22,256 nt of DNA, taken from the NCBI GenBank assembly GCA_035546355.1, contig DATKEH010000114.1, positions 1-22,256 of the forward strand, written 5' to 3'. A program made the translations under genes and the position numbers. This document shows positions 20,862 to 22,256 of this stretch, piece by piece (positions within the stretch are counted from its first letter, which is position 1; each line of letters opens with the position of its first letter). Origin of the DNA: DATKEH01 sp035546355. Lineage in GTDB: Bacteria > Acidobacteriota > Thermoanaerobaculia > Multivoradales > JAIOJS01. The notes under the pieces are model-generated. The model saw nothing but the letters and a program-made list of their open reading frames with translations, was not told where the DNA came from and searched no databases.

Positions 20862-22256
20862 ATGTACACGCTGCGGGGCCTGATCGACGGCCGCGAATGC
20901 CTCTTCCCCCTGGAGCGGGACGAGGTGCGGCTGGGGCGCGGCAGCGACAACGACCTGGTGCTGCCCGACTTCTCGGTCTCCCGCCGGCACGCCGCCCTGC
21001 GCCGGGAGGGGGGCGGCTGGTTCCTCTACGACCTCAAGAGCACCAACGGCGTGCAGGTCAACGGGCTGACGGTCAAGAAGGCGCCGCTGCGCTCCAACGA
21101 CCGGCTGAAGATCGGCATCTTCGAGTTCGCGGTCGAGGGGGACGCCAGCGACGTGTCGGGCGCCACGCGAACGGCGGCGGTGGCGCCCAAGCCGCCGCCC
21201 GGCGCGCACCCCGGCACCAGCATCTCGAGCGCCACCATCGTGCGGCGGCTGGCCGACTTCTCGGCCGACTACGGCCTCGAGGAGACCACCACTCGCGATC
21301 TGGTCACGCAGCGGGCCAAGGACAGCAAGCGTCAGGTCCTCGACCAGGCCTACGCCAACACCATCTTCGGCATCCTCACCCGTCTGGCGCGCCTGCTGAT
21401 CCAGGCCAACGCCGTCGACGAGGTGCTGGACAAGGTGTTGGCCATCGCCTTCGAGGCGCTGCAGGTGGATCGCGGCTTCATCCTGCTGCGCGACGACACC
21501 AGCGGCGAGCTGGTCTGCGAGGTGGCGCGCATCGGCGACAAGGTGGAGTTCCGCCCCGGCGACGAGGTGCCGGTGTCCAAGACCATGCTGGAGGCGGTGA
21601 TGCGCGAGCGGGTCGCCCTGCTCACCCACGACGCGCAGGCCGATCAGCGCCTGGCCACCGGCGAGTCGATCCGCATCCACCAGATCCGCTCGGCGATGTG
21701 CGCGCCGCTCTGGTCGGGCGAGAACATCATCGGCGTCATGCAGGTCGACTCGCCGTTCCATGCCGGCACCTTCAACGAGGGGGACCTCGACCTGTTCACC
21801 GCGCTGGCCAACTACACCGCCGTGGCGGTCGAGAGGATCCGCTACGCCGAGCGGGTGGAGTTCGAGAAGCAGGTGCGCAGCCGCCTCGAGCGCTACCACT
21901 CGCCGGCGGTGATCGAGCTGGTGCTGTCGCAGGAAGGGGCGGCGGTGGAGGAGGGGCGCCGCCGCCTCGAGCCGGCGCGGGTGACGGTGCTGTTCGCCGA
22001 CGTGGTGGGGTTCACCACCTTCGCCGAGAACGAGCCGCCCGAGGAGGTGGCGGAGGTGCTCGAGGGGTACTTCACCCACTCGGTCGAGGCCATCTTCTCC
22101 CACGGCGGCACCCTGGACAAGTTCATCGGCGACTGCGTCATGGCCTTCTTCGGGGCGCCGATGGCGCAGCAGGACCACGCGGCGCGGGCGGTGCGCGCGG
22201 CCATCGAGGTGCAACGGGCGATCGACGGCTGGAACCGCGACCGTCGCGCGCGCGGC
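20862..22256 (+). CDS. FHA-GAF-class III adenylate cyclase (3' end outside window)
   Basis: 465 codons, open at the window edge. An FHA domain at residues 1-90 has RLGRGSDNDLVLPDFSVSRRH (G25-R26, S40, R41, H43) and STNG (60-63), so it should read phosphothreonine signals. A proline-rich linker (100-125) is followed by a helical region (about 130-180) and a GAF domain (about 185-328, VDRGFILLRDD ... MCAPLWSGENIIGVMQVDS). A helix linker leads to the cyclase domain from about 372: VTVLFADVVGFTTFAE with metal-binding D380, and GTLDKFIGDCVMAFFG with adenine-selecting K420 and second metal D424. Lys at 420 favours cAMP over cGMP. The transition-state Asn and Arg lie beyond the window. There are no membrane spans, so it is predicted cytosolic. 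The ATG at 20862 gives a standard FHA start. Confidence 0.92.
   Translation, partial: MYTLRGLIDGRECLFPLERDEVRLGRGSDNDLVLPDFSVSRRHAALRREGGGWFLYDLKSTNGVQVNGLTVKKAPLRSNDRLKIGIFEFAVEGDASDVSGATRTAAVAPKPPPGAHPGTSISSATIVRRLADFSADYGLEETTTRDLVTQRAKDSKRQVLDQAYANTIFGILTRLARLLIQANAVDEVLDKVLAIAFEALQVDRGFILLRDDTSGELVCEVARIGDKVEFRPGDEVPVSKTMLEAVMRERVALLTHDAQADQRLATGESIRIHQIRSAMCAPLWSGENIIGVMQVDSPFHAGTFNEGDLDLFTALANYTAVAVERIRYAERVEFEKQVRSRLERYHSPAVIELVLSQEGAAVEEGRRRLEPARVTVLFADVVGFTTFAENEPPEEVAEVLEGYFTHSVEAIFSHGGTLDKFIGDCVMAFFGAPMAQQDHAARAVRAAIEVQRAIDGWNRDRRARG

Overview
This window is very GC-rich bacterial DNA (about three quarters G+C by eye), densely packed with housekeeping genes. It shows no phage, IS, CRISPR, rRNA or tRNA signature. 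An outer-membrane type lipoprotein (RlpA), an FHA-GAF-adenylate cyclase, an MoxR/DUF58 locus, a DUF1343/NamZ protein and the extreme GC suggest a Gram-negative soil or sediment lineage. Acidobacteriota-like is my best guess, but that is inference with low to moderate confidence.

Layout. 1-3430 is minus strand: ksgA, then moxR, a DUF58 vWA protein and a BatD-like membrane protein cut by the window edge. ftsK (3596-5968, plus) diverges from ksgA and is followed by a 450-bp gene-free region rich in RNA-like hairpins, then fmt, rsmB and a histone-like HU gene. A TIGR04283-type glycosyltransferase (minus) converges on HU across a strong hairpin. It diverges from a plus-strand run of moaC, a DUF1343/NamZ gene, an unrecognised small gene, a class V aminotransferase (probable phosphoserine aminotransferase), serA and ddl. 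rlpA and purB (minus) follow, separated by a second 370-bp gene-free region. Last come arcA and argF, overlapping, and an FHA-GAF-class III cyclase gene that runs off the window end.

Functional groups: protein N-formylation and rRNA modification (fmt, rsmB, ksgA), chromosome handling (ftsK, HU), cell wall (ddl, rlpA, namZ), serine synthesis (aminotransferase plus serA), arginine/ornithine metabolism (arcA, argF), purine synthesis (purB) and cAMP-type signalling.

Most notable. (1) The two long gene-free regions, about 11 kb apart, hold the same roughly 125-130-nt element. It has two conserved hairpins and is closed in both copies by a long inverted repeat whose sequence differs between copies while pairing is kept. 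This is the hallmark of a structured RNA, and I recognise no known family. (2) -10-like hexamers (TANNNT) lie only 6-15 nt before many start codons, implying widespread leaderless or near-leaderless mRNAs. (3) purB is of the animal type and its last codons plus stop are tandemly duplicated. (4) The moaC and glycosyltransferase genes have back-to-back -10 boxes one base pair apart.
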